34,742 nt of DNA from Clostridiales bacterium (GTDB lineage: Bacteria; Bacillota; Clostridia; Saccharofermentanales; Saccharofermentanaceae). The translations under genes and the position numbers were made by a program. The notes beneath the pieces were generated by a model. It was not told the origin of the DNA. It ran no database searches and worked only from the letters and a program-made list of their open reading frames with translations. Shown here piece by piece: positions 1 through 7,370 of the stretch (its first letter is position 1; each line of letters begins with the position of its first letter). Location: contig JAGDCV010000081.1 of assembly GCA_017958365.1 (NCBI GenBank), positions 1 through 34,742 of the forward strand, read 5' to 3'.

Positions 1-1
1 G

Positions 2-139
2 ACTCAAGAAGAGTTCGAACAGCTGAACTCTGAATACGATGATCTTGTTGAAGGGGAAAATGCGCTCGGATGGATATCCGCCTTGGAGGGACAACCTTCA
101 ATAGAGCAGCTGACAGAATCCTATCAGACATTCAATTGA
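2..139 (+). CDS. C-terminal fragment of an unidentified protein
   Basis: An open frame enters from the left edge and ends at TGA 137-139, giving 45 residues that finish in SIEQLTESYQTFN. It is acidic and Glu/Gln-rich (EEFEQLNSEYDDLVEGEN), probably helical. I do not recognise the family. The stop codon lies only three bases before the 19-bp att-like repeat at 143, so this gene is outside the tRNA-Pro element, in flanking chromosome or in an older element inserted at the same site. The start and most of the protein are beyond the window. Confidence 0.5.
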   Translation, partial: TQEEFEQLNSEYDDLVEGENALGWISALEGQPSIEQLTESYQTFN

Positions 140-142
140 GCA

Positions 143-161
143 GTGGTCGAGGTGACAGGAT
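143..161 (+). repeat. att-like direct repeat, distal copy
   Basis: The 19 bases gtggtcgaggtgacaggat are identical to 3268-3286, which is the 3' end of the tRNA-Pro gene (acceptor stem, half of the T arm and the CCA). No other part of the tRNA is present here. A lone copy of a tRNA 3' end is the usual footprint left by a tyrosine-integrase element that inserted into the tRNA gene and displaced the original 3' end. Confidence 0.8.
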
Positions 162-210
162 ATCCTGTTCACCATTCCAATATATCTATATAACTGCATA
201 GAACCCTTAT

Positions 211-222
211 ATTTCAAGGGTT
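211..222 (+). repeat. Subterminal inverted repeat, left arm
   Basis: The sequence atttcaagggtt is the reverse complement of aacccttgaaat at 3227-3238, near the opposite end of the element. Locally it is also the 3' arm of a 7-bp hairpin (aaccctt, 7-base loop, aagggtt). Paired subterminal repeats of this kind are candidates for integrase arm-type binding sites. Confidence 0.5.
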
Positions 223-305
223 GCGAGCTGTGTTGGAGCTCAGCGGCTGTTTATAAGTCTATGCTAATATGTCGCAAAAATTGGTAAATTTGGTAAGGAA
301 TTAGC

Positions 306-602
306 TTACATTGCATTCTCATAGTAGTCTGTGAGAGAAGCTATTTCTCTTTTCTTAAAGTCGCGAGAGGCATCTGTGTATGTTTTGAGTGTTATCAGCA
401 TACCTTCATGCCCCATTATGTCAGACACGGCTTTCATATCAGCTCCTGCCTCACGCATTCTGGTAGCAAAAGTGTGCCTTAACATGTGATTGTGCACACG
501 AGGAAAGGCTTCGATATCGGTATTGCCGTTCTCGTGGATTTCCTCGTTGATCCTTTTGCATATTTCTTCAAGCCTATGGTTTAACTTCTTGTAATCAATC
601 GA
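306..602 (-). pseudogene. Truncated tyrosine recombinase/integrase
   Basis: The frame is open from just after an upstream stop (603-605) to the stop at 306 but has no plausible start codon at its head; the first ATG is internal, in HNHM. It encodes the C-terminal catalytic part of a phage/Tn916-type integrase: HMLRHTFATRM (the HxxR box), DIMGHEG (the second His) and the nucleophile Tyr in LKTYTDAS. The N-terminal arm-binding domain, the core-binding domain and the first catalytic Arg are missing. It lies at the inner side of the left att repeat, where such integrases usually sit, and is probably the inactive remnant of the enzyme that inserted this element. Confidence 0.85.
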
Positions 603-620
603 TTAATCTTTCAATTACCT

Positions 621-644
621 CTCACATCTATCTTAAAATGTGAG
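621..644 (-). terminator. Weak hairpin after the lipoprotein gene
   Basis: A 7-bp inverted repeat (ctcacat and atgtgag) follows the stop codon of the minus-strand lipoprotein gene. There is no clear U-run after it on either strand, so termination here is possible but poorly supported. Confidence 0.25.
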
Positions 645-647
645 AAA

Positions 648-1625
648 TCAACAACTACTGATTTCAAACACTGCCGGATAGCCGTCAATCGTATCAAAAT
701 AGAATACCGTTTCTTCTTCATTATCAACTAATTCTACAGACTCTAAATCAATAATCGGAAACGGATAATCCGTAACCAGCGGATAACCGGGATTATCCGT
801 ATAATAACCGTCTGTAGCCAATTCATCTATCAGCCTTTGGGTCATATCTATCCGATAATCATTATCAGCTCTAATGTAATCGTCCGACTCTTGTAGTTTT
901 CTGAATTCCCCATATATAACCAATAAACGGTCAAGCGCAGGAATCGACGGGTATCCATAACCAGTGATGCTTATTTCGCCGTAATGAACGCTGAACATTG
1001 CTGAATAACCGATTGCTCCATCACCTATATCTCCATAAACTAAATAATAGTAACCGTCTGTCAGGTCTCCATATATCGACAAGTCACAGTCTATATATAT
1101 GCTTGAATCCGGCGCAAGCTCATGAACAGTATCATTGAACTGTGCATCTTCGACAGGGTCCACATACCAAAACTTACGCCCGAGGCTGATAAGTAGGGTA
1201 CATGACTCGTCGAACTGCCATGGCTCATCTCCGTGATTTACGAATTGTACGGTGTGATCATTAACAAAGAACGCGAACACATTGTAATCGGCAGGATTAT
1301 AATCCGCCTCGATATAGCCGTTTTCTTCTGCCCACCTCTCCTCAGAATCATCCATCTCTTCTTGAGCTTCGCTTTGGAAGGTATAACAGGAACGGCACAT
1401 TCCATACATACTGATATAATCCCAGTTTTCGTCTCCATATTCGCAGGATGATCCGCAAATTAAGCAGTACAGTGTTTCATATGTCGATTCGGAAACGGAT
1501 TCTGTAATTGAGCGTTCGCGACCTGTGGGCTCATCTGACTCCAAATCAGTTTTGTTTACATTATTACAAGATGCGGTAAACAAAACCAAAAACGATAATA
1601 CTACTGCCAATATCTTTCTATCCAT
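648..1625 (-). CDS. Secreted lipoprotein with Cys4 motif
   Basis: The start is placed at the ATG at 1623-1625 (MDRKILAVV) because GGAGAG lies six bases upstream. A longer open frame upstream begins with residues that make no signal peptide. The N-terminus is a clear lipoprotein signal ending in the lipobox TASC, so the mature protein should be lipid-anchored on the cell surface. Soon after comes CLICGSSC, then CRSC about 20 residues on, a zinc-ribbon-like Cys4 arrangement. The central part (VNDHTVQFVNHGDEPWQF to GYSAMFSVHYG) resembles bacterial Ig-like beta-sandwich domains that follow such signals in Clostridia. The gene is cargo of the tRNA-Pro element, nine bases downstream of the radical SAM gene, so the three genes may form one transcript. 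Function unknown. Confidence 0.7.
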   Translation of the reverse strand: MDRKILAVVLSFLVLFTASCNNVNKTDLESDEPTGRERSITESVSESTYETLYCLICGSSCEYGDENWDYISMYGMCRSCYTFQSEAQEEMDDSEERWAEENGYIEADYNPADYNVFAFFVNDHTVQFVNHGDEPWQFDESCTLLISLGRKFWYVDPVEDAQFNDTVHELAPDSSIYIDCDLSIYGDLTDGYYYLVYGDIGDGAIGYSAMFSVHYGEISITGYGYPSIPALDRLLVIYGEFRKLQESDDYIRADNDYRIDMTQRLIDELATDGYYTDNPGYPLVTDYPFPIIDLESVELVDNEEETVFYFDTIDGYPAVFEISSC

Positions 1626-1687
1626 TATCATCTCTCCAATATATCGCTCATTATGAGCGCTTATTAACTCCATCATCCCACGATTCG

Positions 1688-2779
1688 TTATTCAAATAAA
1701 ACACCCTTCATACATATAAGCGGCTCATCATTCTCATAATCCCAGGAATGTGCAGCATCGCCTCTGCAGTATTTGATGTGATCGCAGGTTCTGCACTTAT
1801 CTGAATCGCAGCCCCAATTCCTTCTGAAAATCTCGAACCTGTTATCCCAAACATCTTTAAGTCTATCTCGCCTTATATTACCCTGTATCGTCTTAGGGCT
1901 ACGTTCTATATCAAGACACGCTCCTATATCTCCGTTACTCATAATACTGGCAGTATAGACTCCCGCATTACAAAGCCAATACCAGTCTCTAACCTCAACT
2001 TCATAATCAAGCCCAAGATAATGACTGCAACCATACTCAACAGGCAGTCCGTCTTTTCTGGCCTTGCGAATAAACTCAAACATATACTTAAGATCTTCTT
2101 TGGTGCAAAGCATCTCCGGCCTTAGAAGTGCTCTCCCTATCGGTTCGATATTAATTACTCTCCAAGAATCGATATCGATTCCTTTCATTATCTCAAGTAG
2201 TTGATCCAACTCCCTGACATTCTCATGGTTTACTACTGTTGTTATCTGAATTGCCTTGAAAGCGTTCTCGTCTATGAGATTCTGAACACCCTTCATGGCC
2301 AGGTCGTATGCATTTTTCATACCCCTGAGTTTATCGTGAGTATCCTGAAGTCCGTCTATAGACACAGAAATAGTGCCCATTCCAGCCTCAGAGAGTTTAT
2401 GCGCAACATCCTTGGTAATGAGTGTTGCATTACTCGTCATCCCCCACTTGAACCCCTTTGAGTTCGCATAGCTCATTATTTCAAAGAAATCTTTGCGTAA
2501 AAGAGGTTCGCCACCCGTTACACAAAGCTGAATACGACTAATATCAAAATCTTCTTTGACCTGATCTATGATTGCTTTAAACTCATCCGTGGAAAGCTCA
2601 TTATCCCCCGGTACAGAACAGTTACTTCCACAATGGAAGCATCTTTCATTACATGCCAAAGTAAGTTCCAGAAACAGATGTCTCAGGTCAGGTTTAAGAT
2701 ACAGTTGCTCAGTATAATCTGACAACTGATTCAAGTGTTTTTCTTTTAATTCAATGGTATCCGAACTAACAGAGTTCAT
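1688..2779 (-). CDS. Radical SAM/SPASM peptide-modifying enzyme
   Basis: The 363-residue protein has the radical SAM motif CNERCFHC (Cys43, Cys47, Cys50), which binds the 4Fe-4S cluster that cleaves S-adenosylmethionine. TGGEPLLRKDF follows at about residue 88. The C-terminal 115 residues carry a SPASM-type cysteine set (Cys270, 288, 324, 329, 332, 338, 356, with NGDIGAC), which holds auxiliary Fe-S clusters in peptide-maturing enzymes. The gene starts five bases after the stop of the 74-residue lipoprotein gene, so the two are co-transcribed and that lipoprotein is the likely substrate. This matches the general pattern of radical SAM/lipoprotein pairs, but the reaction is not known. An anaerobic sulfatase-maturase-like role is unlikely because no sulfatase is nearby. 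Confidence 0.85.
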   Translation of the reverse strand: MNSVSSDTIELKEKHLNQLSDYTEQLYLKPDLRHLFLELTLACNERCFHCGSNCSVPGDNELSTDEFKAIIDQVKEDFDISRIQLCVTGGEPLLRKDFFEIMSYANSKGFKWGMTSNATLITKDVAHKLSEAGMGTISVSIDGLQDTHDKLRGMKNAYDLAMKGVQNLIDENAFKAIQITTVVNHENVRELDQLLEIMKGIDIDSWRVINIEPIGRALLRPEMLCTKEDLKYMFEFIRKARKDGLPVEYGCSHYLGLDYEVEVRDWYWLCNAGVYTASIMSNGDIGACLDIERSPKTIQGNIRRDRLKDVWDNRFEIFRRNWGCDSDKCRTCDHIKYCRGDAAHSWDYENDEPLICMKGVLFE

Positions 2780-2784
2780 TCATC

Positions 2785-3009
2785 TCAACCCGAAGGCGGG
2801 CCATAAACGTCTCCATTCATGTTATCGTCAGGATCAAAATCATCTACCACTTGAGTAGTTTCTTGCGTTTCTCTCGACGAATCTGAAGAATCGTCTTTCG
2901 GAGGTCCGTATACACCACACCCGGAAACATTGGCAGCAACTATAAATGTGGCGGCAACGCCTGCTACGATCTTTGCTGCAGTAACAGTTTTATTGTCAGG
3001 CTTCTTCAT
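2785..3009 (-). CDS. Small lipoprotein with twin VYGPP motifs, putative RiPP-like substrate
   Basis: The 74-residue protein begins with a lysine-containing N-terminus, a hydrophobic stretch (KIVAGVAATFIVAANV) and the lipobox VSGC with Cys31 as the lipidated residue. The mature part is short, acidic and Ser/Asp-rich. It carries VYGPP twice, once right after the lipidated Cys (residues 33-37) and once at the extreme C-terminus (68-72). Two copies flanking a disordered linker, beside a radical SAM/SPASM enzyme, suggest that VYGPP is the site of modification. The ribosome site is weak (GGTGA), but a good promoter lies upstream at 3061-3089. The modification and biological role are inference. Confidence 0.72.
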   Translation of the reverse strand: MKKPDNKTVTAAKIVAGVAATFIVAANVSGCGVYGPPKDDSSDSSRETQETTQVVDDFDPDDNMNGDVYGPPSG

Positions 3010-3060
3010 AAACAGTCACCATAATTACATCTAAAAGAAGTTTATTATTGTTCATATGTA

Positions 3061-3089
3061 ATTCTATCATTACTAATCTGTTTTGCCAA
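3061..3089 (-). promoter_or_regulatory. Sigma-A-type promoter of the lipoprotein/radical SAM genes
   Basis: On the minus strand TTGGCA (3089-3084) is followed, after exactly 17 bases, by TAGAAT (3066-3061); each hexamer matches the consensus at five of six positions. Transcription would start near 3054, about 45 bases before the 74-residue lipoprotein start. Confidence 0.6.
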
Positions 3090-3125
3090 AAGTGTTCATA
3101 GATGTAACCAACATAATCAAAAGAA

Positions 3126-3153
3126 AAGGTCAGACCGTTAAGCCTGACCTTTA
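3126..3153 (-). terminator. Hairpin terminator near the element's right end
   Basis: AAAGGTCAG and CTGACCTTT form a perfect 9-bp stem with a 10-base loop. On the minus strand it is followed by tcttttg. It lies upstream of the cargo promoter and may insulate the cargo from transcription out of the tRNA gene. Confidence 0.5.
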
Positions 3154-3173
3154 ATTGGACGCTTCTTTCTATT

Positions 3174-3194
3174 TTGTCGTAAATTTGTCGTAAG
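3174..3194 (+). repeat. Tandem TTTGTCGTAA repeat, candidate integrase arm sites
   Basis: The ten bases tttgtcgtaa occur at 3174-3183 and 3185-3194, separated by one base. A related inverted stretch (tacgaca) lies at 3249-3255. Short repeats near an att site often bind the integrase N-terminal domain; this role is inferred from position only. Confidence 0.4.
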
Positions 3195-3226
3195 TTGCGT
3201 TTTCTTAGGAACTGGTAATTCTCGAA

Positions 3227-3238
3227 ACCCTTGAAATT
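3227..3238 (+). repeat. Subterminal inverted repeat, right arm
   Basis: The sequence aacccttgaaat is the reverse complement of 211-222. It lies about 30 bases inside the right att repeat and is a candidate recombinase binding site. Confidence 0.5.
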
Positions 3239-3267
3239 ACTGGCTTCCTACGACATGTATAAAAAGT

Positions 3268-3286
3268 GTGGTCGAGGTGACAGGAT
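3268..3286 (+). repeat. att-like direct repeat inside the tRNA-Pro 3' end
   Basis: These 19 bases are identical to 143-161 and coincide with the 3' end of the tRNA gene, including its encoded CCA. The tRNA stays intact because the element restores or keeps its 3' end. Confidence 0.8.
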
Positions 3287-3344
3287 TCGAACCTGCGACC
3301 CCATGCTCCCAAAGCACGTACGCTACCAACTGCGCTACACCTCG
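3269..3344 (-). tRNA. tRNA-Pro (anticodon UGG)
   Basis: The minus strand gives a full cloverleaf: acceptor stem CGAGGTG/CACCTCG, a D arm with AGTTGGTA, anticodon stem CGTGC/GCATG around the loop TTTGGGA (anticodon TGG), and a T arm with TTCGAAT in GCAGG/CCTGT. The discriminator A is followed by an encoded CCA (3271-3269). It is the insertion target of the element to its left. Confidence 0.95.
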
Positions 3345-3414
3345 ATACCGGCAAAGTATAACATAAAAAAGGGAAACTGTCGCATCGCCTGTAATTACAG
3401 GCGGTGTAACATTG

Positions 3415-4347
3415 TTACTCGCTGAAAAGCGGGGTTGAGAAGTATCTTTCTGCCGTGTCAGGGAGGACCGTGACGACCGTTTTGCCGGGACCTAACTTCT
3501 TTGCGAGTTTGATCGCTGCTGCAACATTGGTTCCGCTCGAGATACCGCACATGAGACCTTCCTCACGGGCAAGTCTCTTTGATGTCTCTATGGCTTCATC
3601 GTCAGTAACGACATAGATGTCATCATAGATCTCGCGGTTAAGGATGGCAGGGATGATGCCGTCTCCGATACCCATCTGCATGTGGGTTCCAATCGTTCCC
3701 CCGGCAAGAATGGCGGCTTTCTCAGGCTCTACAGCCCAGATCACGAGCTCAGGGTTATGCTCCTTCAACACTTCTCCGATACCGGTCAATGTGCCTCCTG
3801 TGCCTATACCTGAGCAAAAACCGTGGATAGGGCCGTCAACCTGCTCGAGTATCTCGGTAGCAGTGTATTTCTTCTGTGCAAGCACGTTATTAACGTTCTC
3901 GAACTGCTGGGGGACGAAGACCTTCGGGTTCTTGTCTCTCATAGCAAGTGCAGCATTAAGGCATTCCTCGATGCATGCTCCGATATCTCCGTGGTCGTGG
4001 ATGAGCCTGACTTCCGCTCCGTAGTGTCTTACGAGTTTACGTCTTTCCTCACTAACGGAATCAGGCATGATGATTATTGTTCTGTAGCCTTTTACGGCAC
4101 CTACCAAAGCAAGACCGATTCCCTGATTCCCGCTTGTGGGTTCTACTATTATCGAATCCTTGCTGATAAGACCGTCCTTTTCTGCCTGCTCGAGCATATT
4201 AAGAGCCGTTCTTGTCTTGATCGAACCGCCGACATTTAGTCCCTCGAACTTAACGAGGATCTGTGCGCTTTCAGGTTCAGCCATCTTGGAAAGTCTTATG
4301 AGAGGAGTGTTTCCAACTGCCTCGAGGATATTGTTATATATGTGCAT
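3415..4347 (-). CDS. Cysteine synthase-like PLP enzyme with variant active-site motif
   Basis: The 310-residue protein belongs to the CysK/fold-II PLP family, whose members usually make cysteine from O-acetylserine and sulfide. It has the length, the N-terminal NTPLIRLS, the Ser/Asn phosphate motif PTSGNQGIG and the glycine loop GIGTGGTLTG. Lys44 is the Schiff-base lysine, but it sits in NVGGSIKTR rather than the usual NPAGSVKDR, and the substrate loop reads SGNQG instead of SGNTG. These changes suggest another nucleophile or substrate, or a cleavage direction. It is the first of three family members in the window (also 8506 and 18312). A 21-bp dyad overlaps its -10 box, which suggests control by the sulfur regulon. 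Confidence 0.85.
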   Translation of the reverse strand: MHIYNNILEAVGNTPLIRLSKMAEPESAQILVKFEGLNVGGSIKTRTALNMLEQAEKDGLISKDSIIVEPTSGNQGIGLALVGAVKGYRTIIIMPDSVSEERRKLVRHYGAEVRLIHDHGDIGACIEECLNAALAMRDKNPKVFVPQQFENVNNVLAQKKYTATEILEQVDGPIHGFCSGIGTGGTLTGIGEVLKEHNPELVIWAVEPEKAAILAGGTIGTHMQMGIGDGIIPAILNREIYDDIYVVTDDEAIETSKRLAREEGLMCGISSGTNVAAAIKLAKKLGPGKTVVTVLPDTAERYFSTPLFSE

Positions 4348-4364
4348 TTACCGTTGTCCCCCAA

Positions 4365-4385
4365 GTTATAAGCATAGATTATAAC
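4365..4385. promoter_or_regulatory. 21-bp dyad operator, GTTATA-N9-TATAAC
   Basis: A perfect inverted repeat of six-base arms with a nine-base spacer (agcatagat). The same arms and spacer length recur at 9601-9621 before another sulfur gene. It contains the T-N11-A core typical of LysR-family sites. Because it overlaps the -10 box of the minus-strand cysteine-synthase-like gene, binding here would more likely repress than activate. Confidence 0.6.
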
Positions 4386-4406
4386 GGCAACCGGTTAACT
4401 ATACAA
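4378..4406 (-). promoter_or_regulatory. Predicted promoter of the 3415-4347 gene
   Basis: On the minus strand a perfect TATAAT (4383-4378) follows TTGTAT (4406-4401) at 17 bases. The -35 is only a partial match. The start site would fall near 4371, giving a leader of about 25 bases with GGGGGA as the ribosome site. Confidence 0.5.
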
Positions 4407-4459
4407 ATAAACTTCCATTTGATAAAATTTCTTTATATTTAATAAGGGGAGATATGTTT

Positions 4460-4909
4460 ATGGAAAGGTTAAATCTTACAGGTATTATTTATCTTGCCAG
4501 TTCGGCATTACTTGCAATCTGCAATTTCCTTCCTATCGTGACCATGACGATGGGAACAGGTGCTTCAGATGATGTTATTTCGGCAAGGATGATACCGACA
4601 TTTGACGGTTTTATAGGATTGGTTGCCGGAGGTGTATGCTTCATGATACCTTTCTGGGGCATGAAGGATAAATGTGCACTCATAGCTACCATAGCGGGTA
4701 TTACAAGCGGCATATTCCTTTTTCACAGGATTGCCACCATCAAGGCTGCTGAAGCTGCAACTGTTGGTATGACAGCACTTTTAAATCAAATATCCGGCAG
4801 CACTGAGGCGACTGTGTCATTTGATTATTCGTTTGGATTTTACCTTTACATCCTTGCTATAATATTAGTTGTGGGCAGCAGTTTCTTCTATGCCTTCAGC
4901 GAGGATTGA
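4460..4909 (+). CDS. Small four-helix membrane protein, function unknown
   Basis: The start is placed at ATG 4460 (MERLNLTG) because the strong AAGGGGAG at 4444-4451 is eight bases upstream; the ATG at 4454 is too close. The 149 residues hold about four hydrophobic segments: GIIYLASSALLAICNFLPIV, a second around GFIGLVAGGVCFMIPF, a third around CALIATIAGITSGIFLF and a fourth FYLYILAIILVVGSSFFYAF. I do not recognise the family. Its stop overlaps the next start (TGATG), so it is translationally coupled to the large membrane protein that follows. Confidence 0.65.
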   Translation: MERLNLTGIIYLASSALLAICNFLPIVTMTMGTGASDDVISARMIPTFDGFIGLVAGGVCFMIPFWGMKDKCALIATIAGITSGIFLFHRIATIKAAEAATVGMTALLNQISGSTEATVSFDYSFGFYLYILAIILVVGSSFFYAFSED

Positions 4910-6456
4910 TGAATACAGAAAAGACGATCAAAACAAGCAAACGTAATATCACGGCAACTACTGTTTTTGTAATAGCAGTAGTTGCTTTGCTTTATTGTCC
5001 TTTCTTTAACATGAGCATGATCATCCAGGGTTACATCGGGGATGCGATGATCCAGATCCGTACAGGCCTTGATATGCTCTCTACACACGGTCTCATTACG
5101 GATGAGATCTACAGCTGGCATCCCGATCTTAACTGGGTTCCTCACGAAGAGGCATGGTACTTCCTTGTCGGCCTTTTCTATAAGATCGGCGGGGTTGCAG
5201 GCGTGATCATTCTTACCGCGATCTTTAACTACACGATAGCGGGTATCATATTTAAGAAAAATCTTCAGGAGAAGGTCAATCCTTACATACTTGTTCTTAC
5301 GGCAGCGATATCGCGATACTTCTCATTTCCGAACTATAATGCAAGACCTCATCTTGTATCTCAGCTGTTGTTCGTGATCCTTATCTATGTGATGATGGAT
5401 GAGAGCAAGAGTGAAGTGAAGAAGATCGCGACATTTGCCGTCTGCACATTCCTGTTAGGCTGGTTTCACGGCGGTACGATACCGATGTTCTTTGTTCTTT
5501 ACGCCGTATTTATCGTAATCGAGATCGTCTACAGAAACTTCAGGAAAGCAGGCATCTATGCTCTGGGATTATTAGCGGGAGCAATAACTTCCATACTTAA
5601 TCCCGCAGGCATCAAAGTATGGACTTACGGTCTCGTTTTGTCAGGCGGTGAGGACGTCCGTCTTGCCATCGAGGAGTGGGCTCCGAAGACATTCTCTGCC
5701 GTCGAGATGGCACTGCTCCTGCTTCTTCTTGTAGGCTTTGCAGTAGATAAGAGACTTCGCGATTTTGATAAGAACACGGTAACCAAGCTTTGCTTCTACT
5801 GCATGTTCATTATCATGTCCTGCAAGTACTGCCGCTCGATGAATTTCACCGCACTTATAGTTCTCATGTTCTGCGCGGAAGAACTTCAGATCCTGCTTAA
5901 CTGGATCAACGACAATACATTCAAATTCAATGTCAGCAAGTTCAAGTTAGGCGACATATCAAACTATATCCTTATCGCTTTCTGCGTCATCTTCATGGTC
6001 GGTATGTCTGCATTCTCCTGGATCAGATTCTTCCCGACGAATACGCTTTCCGACATATCGGTCCTTGCGGCATATGATGAGGGTGTCATTGATGTCTTGC
6101 ACGAGAAGGATTACGACAGGATATATAACGCCTTCGATACTGGTTCATGGCTTGCATACTACGGGGTTCCCGTACACATAGATAACAGGGTAGACCCATA
6201 CATGGAGGAGTTCTCCGGCGTCGATCACATAAGAGGGAAGATGAATATCGATAACATCGATGACATGGATTCGTTCGTCGATCAGTACGATGCGGATGCC
6301 CTCGTTCTGAACCTGTTCCCGGGTACGACTGACATGCTCTTTGCAGACGATCTTTACAACTCCGGAAGATATAATGTCGTTTACGATAACACGGTATCTT
6401 CGCCTTACGATGACTCGATAAGCTTCCGCTGGCTTATCGTTGAGTGCGAAGATTAA
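4909..6456 (+). CDS. Polytopic membrane protein, GT-C-like architecture
   Basis: The ATG at 4909 overlaps the previous stop and is preceded by GAGGA, so I prefer it to the TTG one codon upstream. The 515 residues contain about ten hydrophobic helices, with NARPHLVSQLLF and WFHGGTIPMFFVLY in the first half, then a soluble C-terminal segment of about 120 residues (NAFDTGSWLAYYGVPVHID, NRVDPYMEEF). The RPHL motif, the helix-rich first half and the C-terminal 'GVPVxIDxRxDxY' segment recall bacterial membrane proteins distantly related to lipid-linked sugar glycosyltransferases. No catalytic residue can be assigned with certainty. Its end overlaps the convergent acetyltransferase gene by 23 bases. 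Confidence 0.6.
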   Translation: MNTEKTIKTSKRNITATTVFVIAVVALLYCPFFNMSMIIQGYIGDAMIQIRTGLDMLSTHGLITDEIYSWHPDLNWVPHEEAWYFLVGLFYKIGGVAGVIILTAIFNYTIAGIIFKKNLQEKVNPYILVLTAAISRYFSFPNYNARPHLVSQLLFVILIYVMMDESKSEVKKIATFAVCTFLLGWFHGGTIPMFFVLYAVFIVIEIVYRNFRKAGIYALGLLAGAITSILNPAGIKVWTYGLVLSGGEDVRLAIEEWAPKTFSAVEMALLLLLLVGFAVDKRLRDFDKNTVTKLCFYCMFIIMSCKYCRSMNFTALIVLMFCAEELQILLNWINDNTFKFNVSKFKLGDISNYILIAFCVIFMVGMSAFSWIRFFPTNTLSDISVLAAYDEGVIDVLHEKDYDRIYNAFDTGSWLAYYGVPVHIDNRVDPYMEEFSGVDHIRGKMNIDNIDDMDSFVDQYDADALVLNLFPGTTDMLFADDLYNSGRYNVVYDNTVSSPYDDSISFRWLIVECED

Positions 6457-7237
6457 ATCCCGCGGGAAGCACAAACCTTCTTCTTGAAGCTTCAGGCATA
6501 TCGGTCTTCATGTATATGAAGACATTTCTATTGCGCCTGAACCTTGCGTCGCAGTTATAAAAACCGACGCTCCCCGGATGCGTGTTAAGCACGATCTTCT
6601 CCTCGCTGATAAGATCAAGGATGCCGTCGATGAGCCTCCTTCCGACACCGCACCCCTGATAATCCGGGTCAACCGCAACATTAAGTATCATCGCAACACT
6701 ACCGTTGCTTATACTTCGTGCACATGCGATAAGCTTGTCTTCATCCTTAACAAAGAACACATATTCACTTTGCTCGAAAAGCTTCTTCGTCACATCAGTA
6801 TCACGCGGTGACCTGAAAGACTTCTCGAGTATCGAATTGATACCGGCGGGATCAATTCCTTCAAGTGTAGTTTGGGTTCTGATGTTGATGTGTTTATCCT
6901 GCTTTAAGTGTTTACCCGGGAACTGTTCGGGAAGGGGAAGATACTCGTTCTCGTACATAAATCCGAATGGAAGAAAAATGTCTTCATCATCGTATTCATC
7001 CTTACAGGTAAAGAAGTTCATCGCTCTTCTGAAACCTGCATTCTCCAATAGTGTCTGCTCACTGTCGGACGCTTCAATGGCGATTACGTGACCCTGAAAT
7101 TTATTTGTTAATTCAGAATAAAGCCCGGATGCATTTTCTTCGCTGGTGAAACTTATGTCAGTCACATAAGACCAGTGATGTCCGTCGGTAAGGACATCTA
7201 TGTAATCACGTTTATTTTTCCCGATTCTTATGATCAT
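6434..7237 (-). CDS. GNAT-family N-acetyltransferase
   Basis: The 267-residue protein has a C-terminal GNAT domain with the acetyl-CoA pyrophosphate loop VDPDYQGCGVGRRLID (QxxGxG) at about residues 188-203. It is followed by the strand-helix VLNTHPGSVGFYNC and the usual family ending. The N-terminal 120 residues are less conserved and may be a degenerate second GNAT-like fold. The acceptor is unknown. It is convergent with, and overlaps, the large membrane protein gene and is divergent from the desulfhydrase gene. Confidence 0.8.
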   Translation of the reverse strand: MIIRIGKNKRDYIDVLTDGHHWSYVTDISFTSEENASGLYSELTNKFQGHVIAIEASDSEQTLLENAGFRRAMNFFTCKDEYDDEDIFLPFGFMYENEYLPLPEQFPGKHLKQDKHINIRTQTTLEGIDPAGINSILEKSFRSPRDTDVTKKLFEQSEYVFFVKDEDKLIACARSISNGSVAMILNVAVDPDYQGCGVGRRLIDGILDLISEEKIVLNTHPGSVGFYNCDARFRRNRNVFIYMKTDMPEASRRRFVLPAGFNLRTQR

Positions 7238-7268
7238 GAATCTATCTTATCAGCGCACGGATGAAGCG

Positions 7269-7289
7269 GTTATAGCAGTAATTTATTGC
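7269..7289. promoter_or_regulatory. Partial copy of the GTTATA-N9-TATAAC dyad
   Basis: The left arm GTTATA is perfect and the right arm reads TATTGC after nine bases (gcagtaatt). It lies about 80 bases before the desulfhydrase start, just where TTGCCG (7286) could serve as -35 with GATACT at 7308 as -10. The match is imperfect and supported mainly by its place in front of a sulfur gene. Confidence 0.35.
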
Positions 7290-7370
7290 CGGCGATAAAA
7301 CACGCGAGATACTTTCAATATCTTTATCTGTGCTACATTCAAATCAATAAATGAATAAGGAGTTTATCGT

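Larger units (their letters stand above)
143..3286. mobile_element. Decayed integrative element at tRNA-Pro
   Basis: The region is bounded by 19-bp direct repeats (143-161 and 3268-3286), the second being the 3' end of an intact tRNA-Pro gene. Inside are the C-terminal part of a tyrosine integrase, a radical SAM enzyme with a small lipoprotein, and a second lipoprotein, all on the minus strand. A 12-bp inverted repeat lies about 30-50 bp inside each end (211-222 and 3227-3238). With no complete integrase or replication gene, it looks immobile unless helped in trans. The boundaries are read directly; the element's history is inference. Confidence 0.72.
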
